From Tritonibacter litoralis (GTDB lineage: Bacteria; Pseudomonadota; Alphaproteobacteria; Rhodobacterales; Rhodobacteraceae), in assembly GCF_009496005.1 (NCBI RefSeq), contig NZ_WIBF01000012.1, positions 93,857 through 157,856 of the forward strand: a stretch of DNA of 64,000 nt, given 5' to 3'. This document shows positions 43,500 through 53,807 of the stretch, piece by piece. The stretch's first letter is position 1. Every line of letters begins with the position of its first letter. Both the position numbers and the translations under genes were made by a program. The notes below the pieces were generated by a model. The model did no database searches, was not told where the DNA came from, and saw only the letters and a program-made list of their open reading frames with translations.

Positions 43500-44044
43500 T
43501 AGGGTTGTTTTATGACAATTTGATGTAGAATAAAGAAAATCGAAAACCCTTGCGCCTATGCAGAAGCAGTAACAATAGGTCAGCCTTAAACCACGCGCGG
43601 TATGCGCCTTGGTTCAAAACCAGTGGATATCGGAGCAGATTTACTAAACGTTTGGCAGCAGGTGCCCGAGCCACACAGCACGGCATTCATCTTTTGGGCC
43701 GCAAAAGACTCGATCCACGCTCTAGAACCTGAGGTTTGGCGATTGACGATGCGCGCTTTCTCACCGACAGGCGTCTTGGCATCTCACCAGGCCGCAACCT
43801 CACTGGTTTGTTGAAGGGTTCGAATACATGCCCAAACGATAAGTTTCTGTTAGATAACGCAATGGTGTCTAATGGGAGGCGCACTTCAAAGTGGCGCGCT
43901 GCCCCGTTGAGTAAAATATTGCGTAATGAGAGTTATGTAATAAAAACAATCGAGGCCTATTGAACATTCGGCCAAGATGTAGATCGCTGATACGCCAAAG
44001 GAAGGCCTATGGCCTCCCTATCTGTTTGATCGGCTCGAAACGCG
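43500..44044. other. Gene-free region between porin and xylA
   Basis: About 545 bases with no convincing gene: short frames exist on both strands but have no motif, ribosome site or match that I recognise. The 3' part (43915-43970) is AT-rich. It lies between the porin promoter and the end of xylA and could hold a decayed gene. Confidence 0.5.
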
Positions 44045-45352
44045 TCAGACGAAGCGGCTAACGTAGTTTTCGAGGATTTCCTGTTTGCCGGATTTGGGCT
44101 CTGGGTTGATGTTTTGCTCCAGAACGCGGGCGGTGATGGTGGCGAGATCGCTTTCCAGCATGCCTTTGGCCTCTGGCGCTTCCCAACCGGCATAACGGTC
44201 CTTCAGCGCCTCTTCGAGACCACCGTCTTCCAGCATTGCGGCCGCCGCTTTGAAGCCGCGCGCGCAGATGTCCATGCCGCCGATGTGGCTGGCCACCAGA
44301 TCTGCAGGATCAATGGATTGACGGCGCACTTTGGCGTCAAAATTGGTGCCGCCGGTGGTGTACCCGCCCGCTTTCAGGATGTGGTAATAGGCCAGCGCAA
44401 CCTCGGGCACGTTGTTGGGGAACTGATCGGTGTCCCAGCCCGACTGGTAGTCGTTGCGGTTCATGTCGATCGACCCCAGCATGCCTTCGGAGGCTGCCAC
44501 TGCGATCTCATGTTCAAAGCTGTGGCCGGCCAGGATCGCGTGACCCTGTTCCAGGTTCAGCTTGACCTCATTTTCCAGACCGTATTTGCGCAAGAACCCG
44601 ATGCAGGTTGCGGCGTCATAATCATATTGGTGTTTTGACGGCTCCTGCGGTTTGGGTTCCACCAGGATCGCGCCTTCAAACCCGATCTTGTGTTTGTAAT
44701 CCACAACCATGTTCAGGAAGCGGCCCATGTGATCGAGCTCAGCACCCATATCGGTGTTCAGAAGCGTCTCATAGCCTTCACGGCCGCCCCACAGCACATA
44801 GTTTTCGCCGCCCAGCTTGTGGGTCGCATCCATGCAGGATTTCACGGTTGCCGCCGCAAAGGCAAAGACATCCGGATCCGGGTTGGTCGACGCGCCGCCC
44901 ATCCAGCGACGGTGCGAGAACATATTGGCGGTGCCCCACAACAGCTTGGTTCTGCTGTTTTCCATCTTCTCACCGATGTAATCGGTGATCTCGTTCAGGG
45001 TCTCAAGATTGCCTTGGAAACTGCCCTGATCGGGGCGGATGTCGGCGTCATGCCAGCAGAAATAGGGCGCGCCGAGGAGGTCAAACATCTCAAACGCCAC
45101 ATCGGCCTTCATCTTGGCCCGACCCATATCATCCTGCGGATGCCAGGGGCGCACAAAGGTCGACCCACCAAAGGGATCGCCGCCCTCCCAGGCAAACGTA
45201 TGCCAATAGGCCACCGCAAAGCGCAGATGTTCTTCCATCCGCTTGCCAAGGATCACCTCATCCGGGTTGTAGTGACGAAACGCAAACGGGTTCGTGCTGT
45301 CAGACCCTTCATAGCCAACCGTCGGAAGACCCTCAAAAAATCCAGTGCTCAT
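44045..45352 (-). CDS. xylA: Xylose isomerase
   Basis: The 435-residue enzyme converts D-xylose to D-xylulose. Family marks are [15 protein letters not shown], the catalytic His in [11 protein letters not shown], the metal ligands in [17 protein letters not shown] and [18 protein letters not shown]. The ATG at 45352 has AAGGAGC upstream. It follows the xylFHG importer genes; a stem-loop in between may reduce read-through. Confidence 0.96.
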   Translation of the reverse strand: MSTGFFEGLPTVGYEGSDSTNPFAFRHYNPDEVILGKRMEEHLRFAVAYWHTFAWEGGDPFGGSTFVRPWHPQDDMGRAKMKADVAFEMFDLLGAPYFCWHDADIRPDQGSFQGNLETLNEITDYIGEKMENSRTKLLWGTANMFSHRRWMGGASTNPDPDVFAFAAATVKSCMDATHKLGGENYVLWGGREGYETLLNTDMGAELDHMGRFLNMVVDYKHKIGFEGAILVEPKPQEPSKHQYDYDAATCIGFLRKYGLENEVKLNLEQGHAILAGHSFEHEIAVAASEGMLGSIDMNRNDYQSGWDTDQFPNNVPEVALAYYHILKAGGYTTGGTNFDAKVRRQSIDPADLVASHIGGMDICARGFKAAAAMLEDGGLEEALKDRYAGWEAPEAKGMLESDLATITARVLEQNINPEPKSGKQEILENYVSRFV

Positions 45353-45402
45353 GATAGCTCCTTCAGATGGGCGTCCTGTCACCCATCGCGCAGAAAAGTA
45401 AG

Positions 45403-45442
45403 AGAAAAGGGGCGCGCAGAACCGAGAAAAATTACGCGCCCC
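45403..45442 (-). terminator. Partial terminator between the ABC ATPase and xylA
   Basis: GGGGCGCG (45409-45416) and CGCGCCCC (45435-45442) form a strong stem; on the minus strand TTTTCTCTTACTTTT follows. It would stop part of the importer transcripts before xylA. Confidence 0.7.
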
Positions 45443-45471
45443 TCAGGTGCCACCGCTGCCAAAAATGTGGG

Positions 45472-46269
45472 TTAGGCCGCGGCGGAGGCGGGTTTCTTGC
45501 CCAGGATGATCATCGACAGAAGATCATCATCGGTCACATCATCCACATCGACGGTGCCAACCAGCTGGCCGTTCTTCATCACACTGGCGCGGTCACACAG
45601 ATCCATCACCGCGTGCACGTCATGGTCGATCAAAAAGATACCGATGCCCTGGGCTTTGAGTTGTTTGATCAGATCCGCAACCATCTGCGTCTCATGTGGA
45701 CCAAGCGCGGCTGTGGGCTCATCCATGATCAGGATGCGGGCGTTGAAATAGACGGCGCGCGCAATCGCAACCGATTGCCGCTGACCACCGGACAGAGCCG
45801 AGACCGGTTCGTTGAACTTTTGAAAGTTCGGGTTCAGACGGCCCATGATCTTGCGGCATTCCGCTTCCATGGCGGCGTCATCTACCAATCCCATTGAATT
45901 GACCAGTTCGCGACCCAGAAACAAGTTCGATGCCGCATCCAGGTTATCCGCCAGCGCCAGCGTCTGATAGATGGTCTCGATGTTATTGGCGCGCGCATCG
46001 CGGGGGCTGTTGATTTCAACCGGGGTGCCGTTGATGCGGATCTCACCCCCGCTCTTCTGGTAGGCACCCGACAGCATCTTGATCAGGGTCGATTTACCAG
46101 CCCCGTTGTGGCCCAAAAGGCCCACAACTTCACCGGGGTAGAGGTCAACCGAGACATGATCCACCGCTTTGATACCCCCAAAGGCAATCGACATGTCTTT
46201 CATTTCGACCAGCGGGGTTTCCCCATCGGCCCGGCGCTGTTTGGCGCTTTTTGCAAGAACTTCGGTCAT
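45472..46269 (-). CDS. Sugar ABC importer ATPase (XylG-like, single ABC domain)
   Basis: About 265 residues with Walker A ([11 protein letters not shown]), signature [16 protein letters not shown] and Walker B ([11 protein letters not shown]). E. coli XylG and RbsA have two ABC domains (about 500 residues); this one has a single domain, like FrcA of rhizobia, so it must work as a homodimer. The ATG at 46269 overlaps the permease stop (TAATG). Confidence 0.9.
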   Translation of the reverse strand: MTEVLAKSAKQRRADGETPLVEMKDMSIAFGGIKAVDHVSVDLYPGEVVGLLGHNGAGKSTLIKMLSGAYQKSGGEIRINGTPVEINSPRDARANNIETIYQTLALADNLDAASNLFLGRELVNSMGLVDDAAMEAECRKIMGRLNPNFQKFNEPVSALSGGQRQSVAIARAVYFNARILIMDEPTAALGPHETQMVADLIKQLKAQGIGIFLIDHDVHAVMDLCDRASVMKNGQLVGTVDVDDVTDDDLLSMIILGKKPASAAA

Positions 46270-47567
46270 TATTTCGCTCCCAAACGCTTGCGGTATTGGA
46301 TGTCCAGCCAAACGGCCAGAACCAGGACGGTGCCCACGACGATGTTCTGGATCGGTGCGTCAACGCCCACCATGGCCATGCCCGATTGCAACGATTGCAT
46401 CACCAAAGCGCCAAGGATCGCGCCATAGATGGTGCCTGCGCCGCCAGCCAACGCAGTGCCGCCAATCACAGCCGCCGCAATCACGCGCAGCTCGTCCAAG
46501 GTGCCGATGTCATTGGTGTGATTCTGCAAACGGGCCGAAGCGACCACCGCCGAAAGCGCACAGAGGAAGCCCATGATGGCAAAGACCTTGACCGTCAGAA
46601 GGCGTGTATTGATCCCCGACAGTTCGGCCGCATCTGGGTTGCCGCCGGTGGCAAAGATGTAGCGACCCAGCCGGGTGCGCCGGGCTACCAGCGTCATCAC
46701 AATGGCCGTCACGATCAGGATCAGCACCGAGATCGGCAGACCATAGCCGACTTCCAGACCTTCGGGCATGGTTTCACCACGGGCTTCATACAGGCGTTGC
46801 AGTTTGCGGGTTGGGATATTGTAGGAATTTAGGATCCAGACAAACCCCAGGATCGCCGCGGTCACCAGCCCCATCACGGTGGCTTCGGCCCAGATCGGTT
46901 TGGCCGGAAACCCATGGCGGATACGGCCACGGCGTGCGTTAAAGATGACCCAGGCGGCAGCGGCAACAGCGATGATGCCGATGGTCCAGCTCAGCGCCTC
47001 GCCCATGGTACCGCTAACACCGCCAAGTTTCAGAAAATTCGCGTCCAGCGGACCAATGGTCTGTCCAGAAGTGAACATCCAGCCATAGTTGCGCCAGATC
47101 AGAAACCCACCAAGCGTCACAATAAATGCGGGAATCCCCTGATAGCCGACCAGCCAACCCTGGAAACCACCAACCAACGTGCCTACAGCCAGCCCGACCA
47201 GAATGGCGATGATCCATGTGAGGGGATGGTCGAAACCCAGACCCAGCGTTTCCGGCAGGAACCGGGTCTGCACCAGCGCCATCACTGCAGAGCAGACCGC
47301 CAGAACACCGCCGACCGACAGGTCGATGTGGCGCATGACGATCACAAACACCATGCCGGTGGCCATAATCGCCACGGAAACGGTCTGGATCGTCAGGTTA
47401 AACAGGTTGCGCGGGCTAAGGAAGCGACCGTCGGTAAAGATGGAGAACCCGATGCAAAGAAGGACAAAGGCGCCGATCATGCCCAATAGACGCACATCCA
47501 GCTCAAGCTGCTGGAAGATATTGCGTTCAACTTTTGGCAAAGACGGCTGAGACGTTGTGTCGGACAT
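46269..47567 (-). CDS. Sugar ABC importer permease (XylH-like)
   Basis: A 432-residue CUT2-family membrane protein with about ten helices. [32 protein letters not shown] and the C-terminal [20 protein letters not shown] are typical of XylH. An unusually long loop/helix segment lies near 225-275. It pairs with the ATPase and binding protein on either side. Confidence 0.92.
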   Translation of the reverse strand: MSDTTSQPSLPKVERNIFQQLELDVRLLGMIGAFVLLCIGFSIFTDGRFLSPRNLFNLTIQTVSVAIMATGMVFVIVMRHIDLSVGGVLAVCSAVMALVQTRFLPETLGLGFDHPLTWIIAILVGLAVGTLVGGFQGWLVGYQGIPAFIVTLGGFLIWRNYGWMFTSGQTIGPLDANFLKLGGVSGTMGEALSWTIGIIAVAAAAWVIFNARRGRIRHGFPAKPIWAEATVMGLVTAAILGFVWILNSYNIPTRKLQRLYEARGETMPEGLEVGYGLPISVLILIVTAIVMTLVARRTRLGRYIFATGGNPDAAELSGINTRLLTVKVFAIMGFLCALSAVVASARLQNHTNDIGTLDELRVIAAAVIGGTALAGGAGTIYGAILGALVMQSLQSGMAMVGVDAPIQNIVVGTVLVLAVWLDIQYRKRLGAK

Positions 47568-47602
47568 TTCCGAACTCCGTATTTCAGCAGGAGAAGTTTA
47601 GC

Positions 47603-47637
47603 GCATCTGCCCTGTGCGTGTCTGTCAGGGCAGATGC
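47603..47637. repeat. 12-bp perfect stem-loop after xylF
   Basis: GCATCTGCCCTG (47603-47614) pairs with CAGGGCAGATGC (47626-47637) across an 11-base loop. It lies between the binding-protein and permease genes, with a smaller CCGGTT-gaa-AACCGG hairpin beside it, and probably protects the xylF-like mRNA end. Confidence 0.75.
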
Positions 47638-47674
47638 AGGTTCAGTTCCGTGAGTAAACCGGTTGAAAACCGGA

Positions 47675-48694
47675 TTAGTTACAGGGGGCCGGACCGTTGC
47701 TGACGCCCTGGCACAGCGCGTCTTTGGTGATCCAGCCTGCGTCAACCACAACAGTCAGGTTTTCGGCAGTCACCGGAACCGGCGCCAGGAATTTGGCGGT
47801 CATGGTGGTGCCGCCCGGCGAGGTCCAAGAGCCAGAGCCGTCCACATCACCCATGGTCGCGCCACCGGCCAGCGCCACAGCGATTTCGCCCGCTGCTTTG
47901 CCCAATGCGCGGGCGTCTTTCCAAACCGAAACGGTCTGTGTGCCCTTGGCAACGCGGTTCAACGCGGCGTGGTCGCCGTCCTGACCGGATACCGGGATCC
48001 CGTCCATGCCCTGCGCGGTCAGCGCGGCAACAACACCACCTGCGGTGCCGTCGTTGGATGCCACAACCGCGTCGACCTTGTTGTCGTTGGCGGTCAGGAT
48101 CTGCTCCATGTTGCGCTGTGCGTTTGCTGGCAGCCAGCCATCGGTATAGGCTTCGCCAACAATTTTGATGTCACCGGATGCCACGGCGGCTTCGATGATC
48201 TCTTGCTGGCCACCACGCAGGAAGTCCGCGTTTGGATCGGTCGGCGAGCCTTTGATCATCACATAATTGCCAGAGGGCTGTGCACCAAAGACGGCACGGG
48301 CCTGCATGCGGCCAACCTCGACATTGTCAAAGGTCAGGTAGAACGCGCGGCTGTCTTCGATCAGACGGTCATAAGCCACAACCGGGATGCCTTCGTCCGC
48401 TGCGGCGGCAATTGCCGGGCCAATGGCCTGTGTGTCCTGCGCCAGAATGATCAGCGCATCCACACCCTGGGCGATCAGGCTTTCCACATCAGACAGCTGC
48501 TTGCCCGAAGAAGACTGTGCATCTGCAGAGATATAGGTCGCACCAGCCGCGTCCAACGCGCCAACAATGGCCGCCTCATCGGTTTTCCAGCGCTCTTCCT
48601 GAAAGTTGGACCAGCTCACACCAACGGTCATTTCCGCATAGGCAGCTGTGCTCATCAAGACGGCTGCCGCCGTCAGTCCCATAATACGATTCAT
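47675..48694 (-). CDS. xylF: Xylose ABC transporter periplasmic binding protein
   Basis: A 339-residue protein with signal peptide MNRIMGLTAAAVLMSTAAYA and a Peripla_BP_4 fold: EMTVGVSWSNFQEERWKTDE, QGVDALIILAQDTQAIG, VVASNDGTAGGVVAAL and GIPVSGQDGDHAALNRV match XylF. It binds D-xylose. GGGAGGAAA precedes the ATG. It is divergent from the ROK regulator gene. Confidence 0.92.
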   Translation of the reverse strand: MNRIMGLTAAAVLMSTAAYAEMTVGVSWSNFQEERWKTDEAAIVGALDAAGATYISADAQSSSGKQLSDVESLIAQGVDALIILAQDTQAIGPAIAAAADEGIPVVAYDRLIEDSRAFYLTFDNVEVGRMQARAVFGAQPSGNYVMIKGSPTDPNADFLRGGQQEIIEAAVASGDIKIVGEAYTDGWLPANAQRNMEQILTANDNKVDAVVASNDGTAGGVVAALTAQGMDGIPVSGQDGDHAALNRVAKGTQTVSVWKDARALGKAAGEIAVALAGGATMGDVDGSGSWTSPGGTTMTAKFLAPVPVTAENLTVVVDAGWITKDALCQGVSNGPAPCN

Positions 48695-48783
48695 ATTTTC
48701 CTCCCATGACGAGATGCCATCCTTCGATGAATTCTCGATTCGTGCCCCTCGTTCCACCGGTGATATCATATTAATTTCATCCA

Positions 48784-48806
48784 GTAAAATATTTAATCTT
48801 GTTTAC
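48784..48806. promoter_or_regulatory. Candidate ROK operator in the xylF-regulator gap
   Basis: GTAAAATATTTAATCTTGTTTAC has GTAAA and TTTAC ends in inverted order, in the AT-rich space between xylF and the divergent regulator. Weak evidence only. Confidence 0.35.
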
Positions 48807-48860
48807 ACAATATCAAAATCGTTAAATGAACCAGAGGGAGCGAGGAGGAGGGAAAAAGTT

Positions 48861-50075
48861 CTGCGAAACGGTAATAATCCAACGGTTATAGATCAGAGAA
48901 ACGCAACACGGCTTCGGGTTTTGGAACAAATCCGCACGTCTGGGCAGATCTCACGTATTGATATTGCTGCATCTTTACAGACCAGCCCGGCCACCGTGAC
49001 CTCGGCGACAGCGGACCTGATGGCAGCAGGCTTGATCCATGAAACCGCAGGCGAAGCCTCGCCTGATGCGGCCAAACGCGGCCGTCCTCGGGTGCTGCTT
49101 GAGCTTAACGCAAACTCAAACATTATCGCAGGCGTCAAGGTCGCGCGGGATGTGATCATGGTCATGCTGGTGGATTTTCAGGGCAACGAGCTGGCACAGA
49201 CGCAGTTCCGCCTGACCGAACCCCGCATGTCTGCCGAAACGCTGGTGGTGACCATTGGCCGGGCGGTCAACGAGGCCTGCGAAACCCTGGGCAAAAACAT
49301 CGCGGATGTTTCGGGCATCGCAATCGGCCTGGCGGGTCAGGTCGTGGCAGAGCAAAATTTTATCTATTGGTCTTCGTCGATCACTGAAAACAATGTGGAC
49401 CTTGATCCGATCCTGTCCCAACAGCTGCCCTGCCCTGCCTTTGTCGAAAACGACGCCAATCTGGTGGCCAAAGGTGAACAATTGTTCGGCCTGGGCCAGG
49501 GGCTGCAGAACTTTCTGGTGATCACCATCGAACATGGCGTGGGGCTTGGGATTGTTCTGGGTGGTGCGCTCTATCGCGGAGAACGGGGTTGCGGGGCGGA
49601 ATTTGGCCACACCAAAGTTCAGCTGGATGGCGCGCTGTGCCAATGCGGGCAACGCGGCTGTCTTGAGGCCTATGTCAGTGATTATGCTTTGATGCGCGAA
49701 GCGGTGATTGCCATGCAGGATGACAAACCGAGCTCGGTCGCCGATATCCGCAAAAGCGCCGAGGACGGCAACCCAAGCGCCATTGCAGTGCTGGAACGCG
49801 CCAGCCGCATGTTCGGCATGGGGGTTTCAAACCTTGTGAACCTCTTTGATCCTGAACGGATCATCCTGTCCGGGCGCACGTCCAGCATCGAACATCTGTG
49901 TTCTGAACAGGTCAAAGAGCATATCCGCAACAATGTGGTCCAAGTGGACGCGCCAACGCCAGAGATTCTGGCGCATGACTGGGGTGGGCTGATGTGGGCC
50001 AAAGGCGCTGCGGCCTATGGGATTGAACAGGTCTCCGTGTTGCAAGTGCTGGAGATGAACGCCCATGGCGCTTAA
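48861..50075 (+). CDS. ROK-family transcriptional regulator (XylR-like)
   Basis: About 404 residues: an N-terminal winged helix (RNATRLRVLEQIRTSGQISR; IAASLQTSPATVTSATADLM) and a C-terminal ROK domain with GHTKVQLDGALCQCGQRGCL, the Cys/His zinc motif. Such proteins repress pentose operons in response to sugar. No ATG suits the start; the CTG at 48861 has GAGGAGGAGGG at the right distance and is my choice, the longer frame to 48648 overlaps xylF. Divergent from xylFHGA. Confidence 0.85.
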   Translation: MRNGNNPTVIDQRNATRLRVLEQIRTSGQISRIDIAASLQTSPATVTSATADLMAAGLIHETAGEASPDAAKRGRPRVLLELNANSNIIAGVKVARDVIMVMLVDFQGNELAQTQFRLTEPRMSAETLVVTIGRAVNEACETLGKNIADVSGIAIGLAGQVVAEQNFIYWSSSITENNVDLDPILSQQLPCPAFVENDANLVAKGEQLFGLGQGLQNFLVITIEHGVGLGIVLGGALYRGERGCGAEFGHTKVQLDGALCQCGQRGCLEAYVSDYALMREAVIAMQDDKPSSVADIRKSAEDGNPSAIAVLERASRMFGMGVSNLVNLFDPERIILSGRTSSIEHLCSEQVKEHIRNNVVQVDAPTPEILAHDWGGLMWAKGAAAYGIEQVSVLQVLEMNAHGA

Positions 50076-51576
50076 ACTGACCTTATCGCTTCTGTCGGCG
50101 CTGTCGGCCACCTCTGCCCTGGCGCAACCGGTGTTTGACACTGTTGAAACGCCCGATCATGTCTATGACGGCGGATGGGAGCATTTTGTAGGCGGCGGCG
50201 TGGCCGTGTTTGATTGCAATGGCGACGCCAAGCCCGAGCTCTTTATGGCGGGGGGCAGCAACCCGTCGCAATTGCTGCGCAACCAATCCGGTGCCGACAT
50301 CAGCTTTGTCGCGGATACGCCGGATGCATTGTCGCTCATTGGCGTCACCGGGGCCTATCCGATCGACATTGACAGCGATGGGTGGATGGATCTGGTGGTC
50401 CTGCGAGTGGGCAAAGACCTTTTGCTGCGGGGGCAACCGGATTGCAGCTTTGTCCCGTTTCAGGACATCGGGTTTGTCAGCGACGACCATTGGACCACCG
50501 CCTTTTCGGCCACTTGGGAAGCGGGAGAAACCCTGCCGACGCTGGCCTTTGGCACCTATGTGGACCGTCACGATCCCAACGGCCCGTTTGAGGCCTGCGG
50601 GCCCACGCTGCTGTTTCGCCCTGATGGCACGCAATACGCTCCTGTCCAGCCTTTGGAACCCGGCTTCTGCGCCTTGTCGATCCTGTTTTCTGATTGGTCC
50701 CGCGCCGGTCGCGCCGACCTGCGTGTGAGCAACGACCGCCATTATTACGTGCGCGGCGGGCAGGAACAGATGTGGGCAATGGAGGCGGTCCCGCGGCTTT
50801 ATACCGATCAGGACGGCTGGCTGCCCTATGCAATCTGGGGCATGGGGATTGCGTCCCGCGATATCACCGGCGATGGATTTGCCGAGGTTTACCTGACCTC
50901 GATGGGGGATCAGAAACTGCAAATCTTTGATCCAAACGCAAAGACCCCCACCTGGCGCGATGCCACCTATGAACGCGGCACCACGGCCCATCGGCCACAT
51001 GTGGGCGGGGACGGGCGTCCGTCCACCGGGTGGCACGCGCAGTTTGGCGATGTGGACAACGACGGGCGCGACGATATCTTTGTGGCCAAGGGCAATGTTG
51101 AACAGATGCCCGATGCGGCGATGCTGGACCCCAATACGTTGCTGCGCCAAACCCGTGATGGCCGGTTCGAAGAGGTCGCGGCGGCAGCAGGCGTTGCGTC
51201 AACCGCCAAGTCACGCGGTGGCGCATTGGCGGATCTGAATGGCGACGGGCGGCTGGATCTGGTTGTGGTCAACCGGGTCAGCGCGGCGGAAATCTTTCAA
51301 AATCAGAGCCCTGCCGCCAATTGGCTGATGGTTGATCTGGAACAGGGTGCGCCAAATGCGCGAGCGATTGGCGCTTTTATTGAGCTGCGCAGCGACCAAG
51401 GTCTGCAAACCCGCGAGCTGACAATTGGCGGCGGCCATGCCAGCGGCATCGCCCAAGCGGCGCATTTTGGGCTGGGCCCAGCTGAGACGGCCGAGGTCCG
51501 GGTGATCTGGCCCGGCGGCGAGGCCACCGATTGGACATCGGTGCAGGCCAATCAGATGCTGCGGATCACCCGCTGA
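50065..51576 (+). CDS. Secreted VCBS/FG-GAP protein with ASPIC/UnbV domain (CRTAC1-like)
   Basis: The 503-residue protein has a signal peptide (MALKLTLSLLSALSATSALA) and FG-GAP/VCBS-type repeats with calcium-site Asp loops (VFDCNGDAKPELFMA; DIDSDGWMDLVVL; GDVDNDGRDDIFVAKG; LADLNGDGRLDLVVV). The C-terminal 80 residues form an ASPIC/UnbV domain (NWLMVDLEQG; RVIWPGGEATDW). Function is unknown; such proteins are exported and may bind other proteins. It overlaps the regulator end by 11 bases and converges with the second mauG-like gene, stop to stop. Confidence 0.85.
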   Translation: MALKLTLSLLSALSATSALAQPVFDTVETPDHVYDGGWEHFVGGGVAVFDCNGDAKPELFMAGGSNPSQLLRNQSGADISFVADTPDALSLIGVTGAYPIDIDSDGWMDLVVLRVGKDLLLRGQPDCSFVPFQDIGFVSDDHWTTAFSATWEAGETLPTLAFGTYVDRHDPNGPFEACGPTLLFRPDGTQYAPVQPLEPGFCALSILFSDWSRAGRADLRVSNDRHYYVRGGQEQMWAMEAVPRLYTDQDGWLPYAIWGMGIASRDITGDGFAEVYLTSMGDQKLQIFDPNAKTPTWRDATYERGTTAHRPHVGGDGRPSTGWHAQFGDVDNDGRDDIFVAKGNVEQMPDAAMLDPNTLLRQTRDGRFEEVAAAAGVASTAKSRGGALADLNGDGRLDLVVVNRVSAAEIFQNQSPAANWLMVDLEQGAPNARAIGAFIELRSDQGLQTRELTIGGGHASGIAQAAHFGLGPAETAEVRVIWPGGEATDWTSVQANQMLRITR

Positions 51577-52875
51577 TCACTGATCGACGGGCAATCCGCT
51601 GGGCACCTGATCCGGCACCCCCAACCGTTCGGCGGGATCGGTGAGACTGTGCAAAAACGCGACGATCGCCGCAATCTCAGCATCCTCTAACGTCATTGGC
51701 TGCAAGTCACTGGCCGCTGCAATTTCTGCCCTTGCCCCGATCTGGCTGTCATCCACAGCTCCCGGAAAGGTCGGCAGAACCGCTTGCTCCAGCCGATAGC
51801 CCTGCAATGACGCCGCTGGATCCAGATGGTGCCGCACCACCCCTTCCAATGTGGCAAAGGCACCGTTGTGGCCATAAGGCGCGGTCAAAGCCACATTGCG
51901 CAAGGGCGGCGTGCGAAAGGCATAAGCGTCCCCGGCCTGTCCCGTGACCCGCAACCGCCCGTCATCGCGGGAATGATTTTCAAACCGCGCCGCCTTGCCC
52001 GGTCCGATCTGCGGCAGGCCAATGGCGTGAAAGGCGTGATCGGTCTGGAACCAGCCGCTGTGGCAGCTGCTGCAACCGGCCTTGCCATAAAACAGCTCCA
52101 TCCCCTGTTGCGCTTGCACAGGCAAAACCCCCTGCCCCGCCATCATCTGGTCAAACGGGCTGTTGTCCGCGCGCCATTCAAAGGCAATGAAATCGGCGAT
52201 CATATTGGCAATTTCGGCAAAGGTGATCTCTTGCCCCGGCAGGATGGCCGCAAAGTGGTCGCGGTATGCGGGGATCGCCGCCACCCGCGCCGCAATGATC
52301 CGCCAAGCCCCCGCGTCCTGTGTGATCAAACCCAGGCGCACCGCTTTGCTGACATCATTTTCGGAATAATGCCCGGCCATTTCGTCCGGGGACAGAACCG
52401 GGAACATCGCCTGCGCCGCCAAGGCTGATTGGAACCCCTGCGGCATCTGCATCCCCAACGGGGTGCGCAAACCATTGGGTTCATTGGCATCCTGTTCCAG
52501 GCGGCCATCATGAAAAAACACGGTGAATTCGGTGGCGCCGAGGTTCCACAAACCGGGCGCATTGCGCGGAATGCGTTGTTCGGGCGGATTATCTGGGTCG
52601 ATCCGACGCGCGGGCCCCAGACCAATGCCCCCGTCTCCAATGGCCAGGGACACCCCATCCGAGGTGCCGTGTTTTGGGTGGTGGCAGGTGGCGCAGCTGA
52701 CCGTGCGATTGCCGGACAGGATCGGGTCGTAAAACAGCAGCTGGCCCAAGGTGATCCGCGCCATATCCGGTTCGGGATACACGGGCCGTGGTCCCAAATC
52801 CGGTGTCATCGCAAAGACTGATCCGCAGCTCATCAAAACCGCTGCAACTTGGGCCAAGATCACCCGGTGGTTCAT
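51577..52875 (-). CDS. MauG-like di-heme cytochrome c peroxidase (copy 2)
   Basis: About 432 residues with signal peptide MNHRVILAQVAAVLMSCGSVFA, two c-heme motifs (VSCATCHH; AGCSSCHSG) and the family segments LGQLLFYDPILSGN and RIPRNAPGLWN. It is a periplasmic di-heme protein, closely similar to the copy at 23.6-24.9 kb. Its ATG at 52875 overlaps the galM stop (ATGA), so it is co-translated with xylB-galM. It faces the ASPIC/UnbV gene. Confidence 0.9.
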   Translation of the reverse strand: MNHRVILAQVAAVLMSCGSVFAMTPDLGPRPVYPEPDMARITLGQLLFYDPILSGNRTVSCATCHHPKHGTSDGVSLAIGDGGIGLGPARRIDPDNPPEQRIPRNAPGLWNLGATEFTVFFHDGRLEQDANEPNGLRTPLGMQMPQGFQSALAAQAMFPVLSPDEMAGHYSENDVSKAVRLGLITQDAGAWRIIAARVAAIPAYRDHFAAILPGQEITFAEIANMIADFIAFEWRADNSPFDQMMAGQGVLPVQAQQGMELFYGKAGCSSCHSGWFQTDHAFHAIGLPQIGPGKAARFENHSRDDGRLRVTGQAGDAYAFRTPPLRNVALTAPYGHNGAFATLEGVVRHHLDPAASLQGYRLEQAVLPTFPGAVDDSQIGARAEIAAASDLQPMTLEDAEIAAIVAFLHSLTDPAERLGVPDQVPSGLPVDQ

Positions 52876-53807
52876 ATGCCCGCTCCGGTCAGATCCAGAA
52901 CCAATCGCTGGCAATAGGGATGATCGGGCGTGACAATCATGGACGGAAAATGCCCCACATTCACAGCATTGGGAAAGCCCGAAGGTTCAATACAAACCCC
53001 AGCGCCCGGCGCAAAAGGTGCGCCCAAGCCGCCGCCCGCATAGACCTGTGCGCCGGGTTGATCCGACATGACCCGCAGACCCAGCCCGGATGCCGCGCGC
53101 AGTTCCGCAATGTCACGCAAGGCACCGGCGACGCTGGGTCGGAACGGGTAGAAATGGTCCAGATCCGGCGCCGTGTGCAGCGGGCGAAAGTCACGGAAAT
53201 CATATGGTCCGGTCGCCGGCAAGATTTCACCCGTCGGCACGCCCTCTGCGTCCTTTTCAAGCAGGTGATCGCCAGGCAGTCGCAGCGACAGCCCCGCAAT
53301 CCCATCCGTCTCCCCCAGAGTGTAGTAATTATGCTGGGCCAGGCTGATCGGCGTCGGGCGATCCACCTCTGCCAGGAACGTATAGATCAATCGCGGCGCT
53401 TGCAGCGTGACCTGGAGCGTAAACCGCACCTGCCCCGGAAAACCACAATCGCCATCGTTCGAGAACAGATGCAGGATCGCCTCGGTCTGGCTGCGTTGTT
53501 CGATCTGCCAGTTTTGCCGCACCATGCTCTGTGCGCCACCATGCAGGGTGTTTTGCCCCTCATTGGCGTCCAGAACATACCGCACACCGTCCAGTTCAAA
53601 CGTGGCACCGCCAATGCGATTGGCCACACGTCCGGCAATCACACCCAAATATCCGCTGTTCTGCGTATAAGCGCCGGGATCCTCATAGCCGAGGATCAGC
53701 GGAACCTCATTCACCCACCAGCCCTGTGTCGTGGCTCCAAGGCTCAGCAGTGACACCCGCATCGGCCCGTCCGTCAGGGTGACTTGTTCAATCTCCACCC
53801 CGCTCAT
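52872..53807 (-). CDS. galM: Aldose 1-epimerase
   Basis: A 311-residue mutarotase that interconverts alpha and beta aldoses. Catalytic-type motifs are NEGQNTLHGGAQ (His), AQHNYYTLG (second His, in the family HxYFN site) and CIEPSGFPNAVN (Glu). It lies between xylB and the mauG-like gene with four-base overlaps. It can serve xylose or galactose. Confidence 0.92.
   Translation of the reverse strand: MSGVEIEQVTLTDGPMRVSLLSLGATTQGWWVNEVPLILGYEDPGAYTQNSGYLGVIAGRVANRIGGATFELDGVRYVLDANEGQNTLHGGAQSMVRQNWQIEQRSQTEAILHLFSNDGDCGFPGQVRFTLQVTLQAPRLIYTFLAEVDRPTPISLAQHNYYTLGETDGIAGLSLRLPGDHLLEKDAEGVPTGEILPATGPYDFRDFRPLHTAPDLDHFYPFRPSVAGALRDIAELRAASGLGLRVMSDQPGAQVYAGGGLGAPFAPGAGVCIEPSGFPNAVNVGHFPSMIVTPDHPYCQRLVLDLTGAGI

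Noticed and set aside
43550..43960. Short frames between porin and xylA as a transposase remnant
   Set aside because: No recognisable transposase motif or inverted ends could be found.
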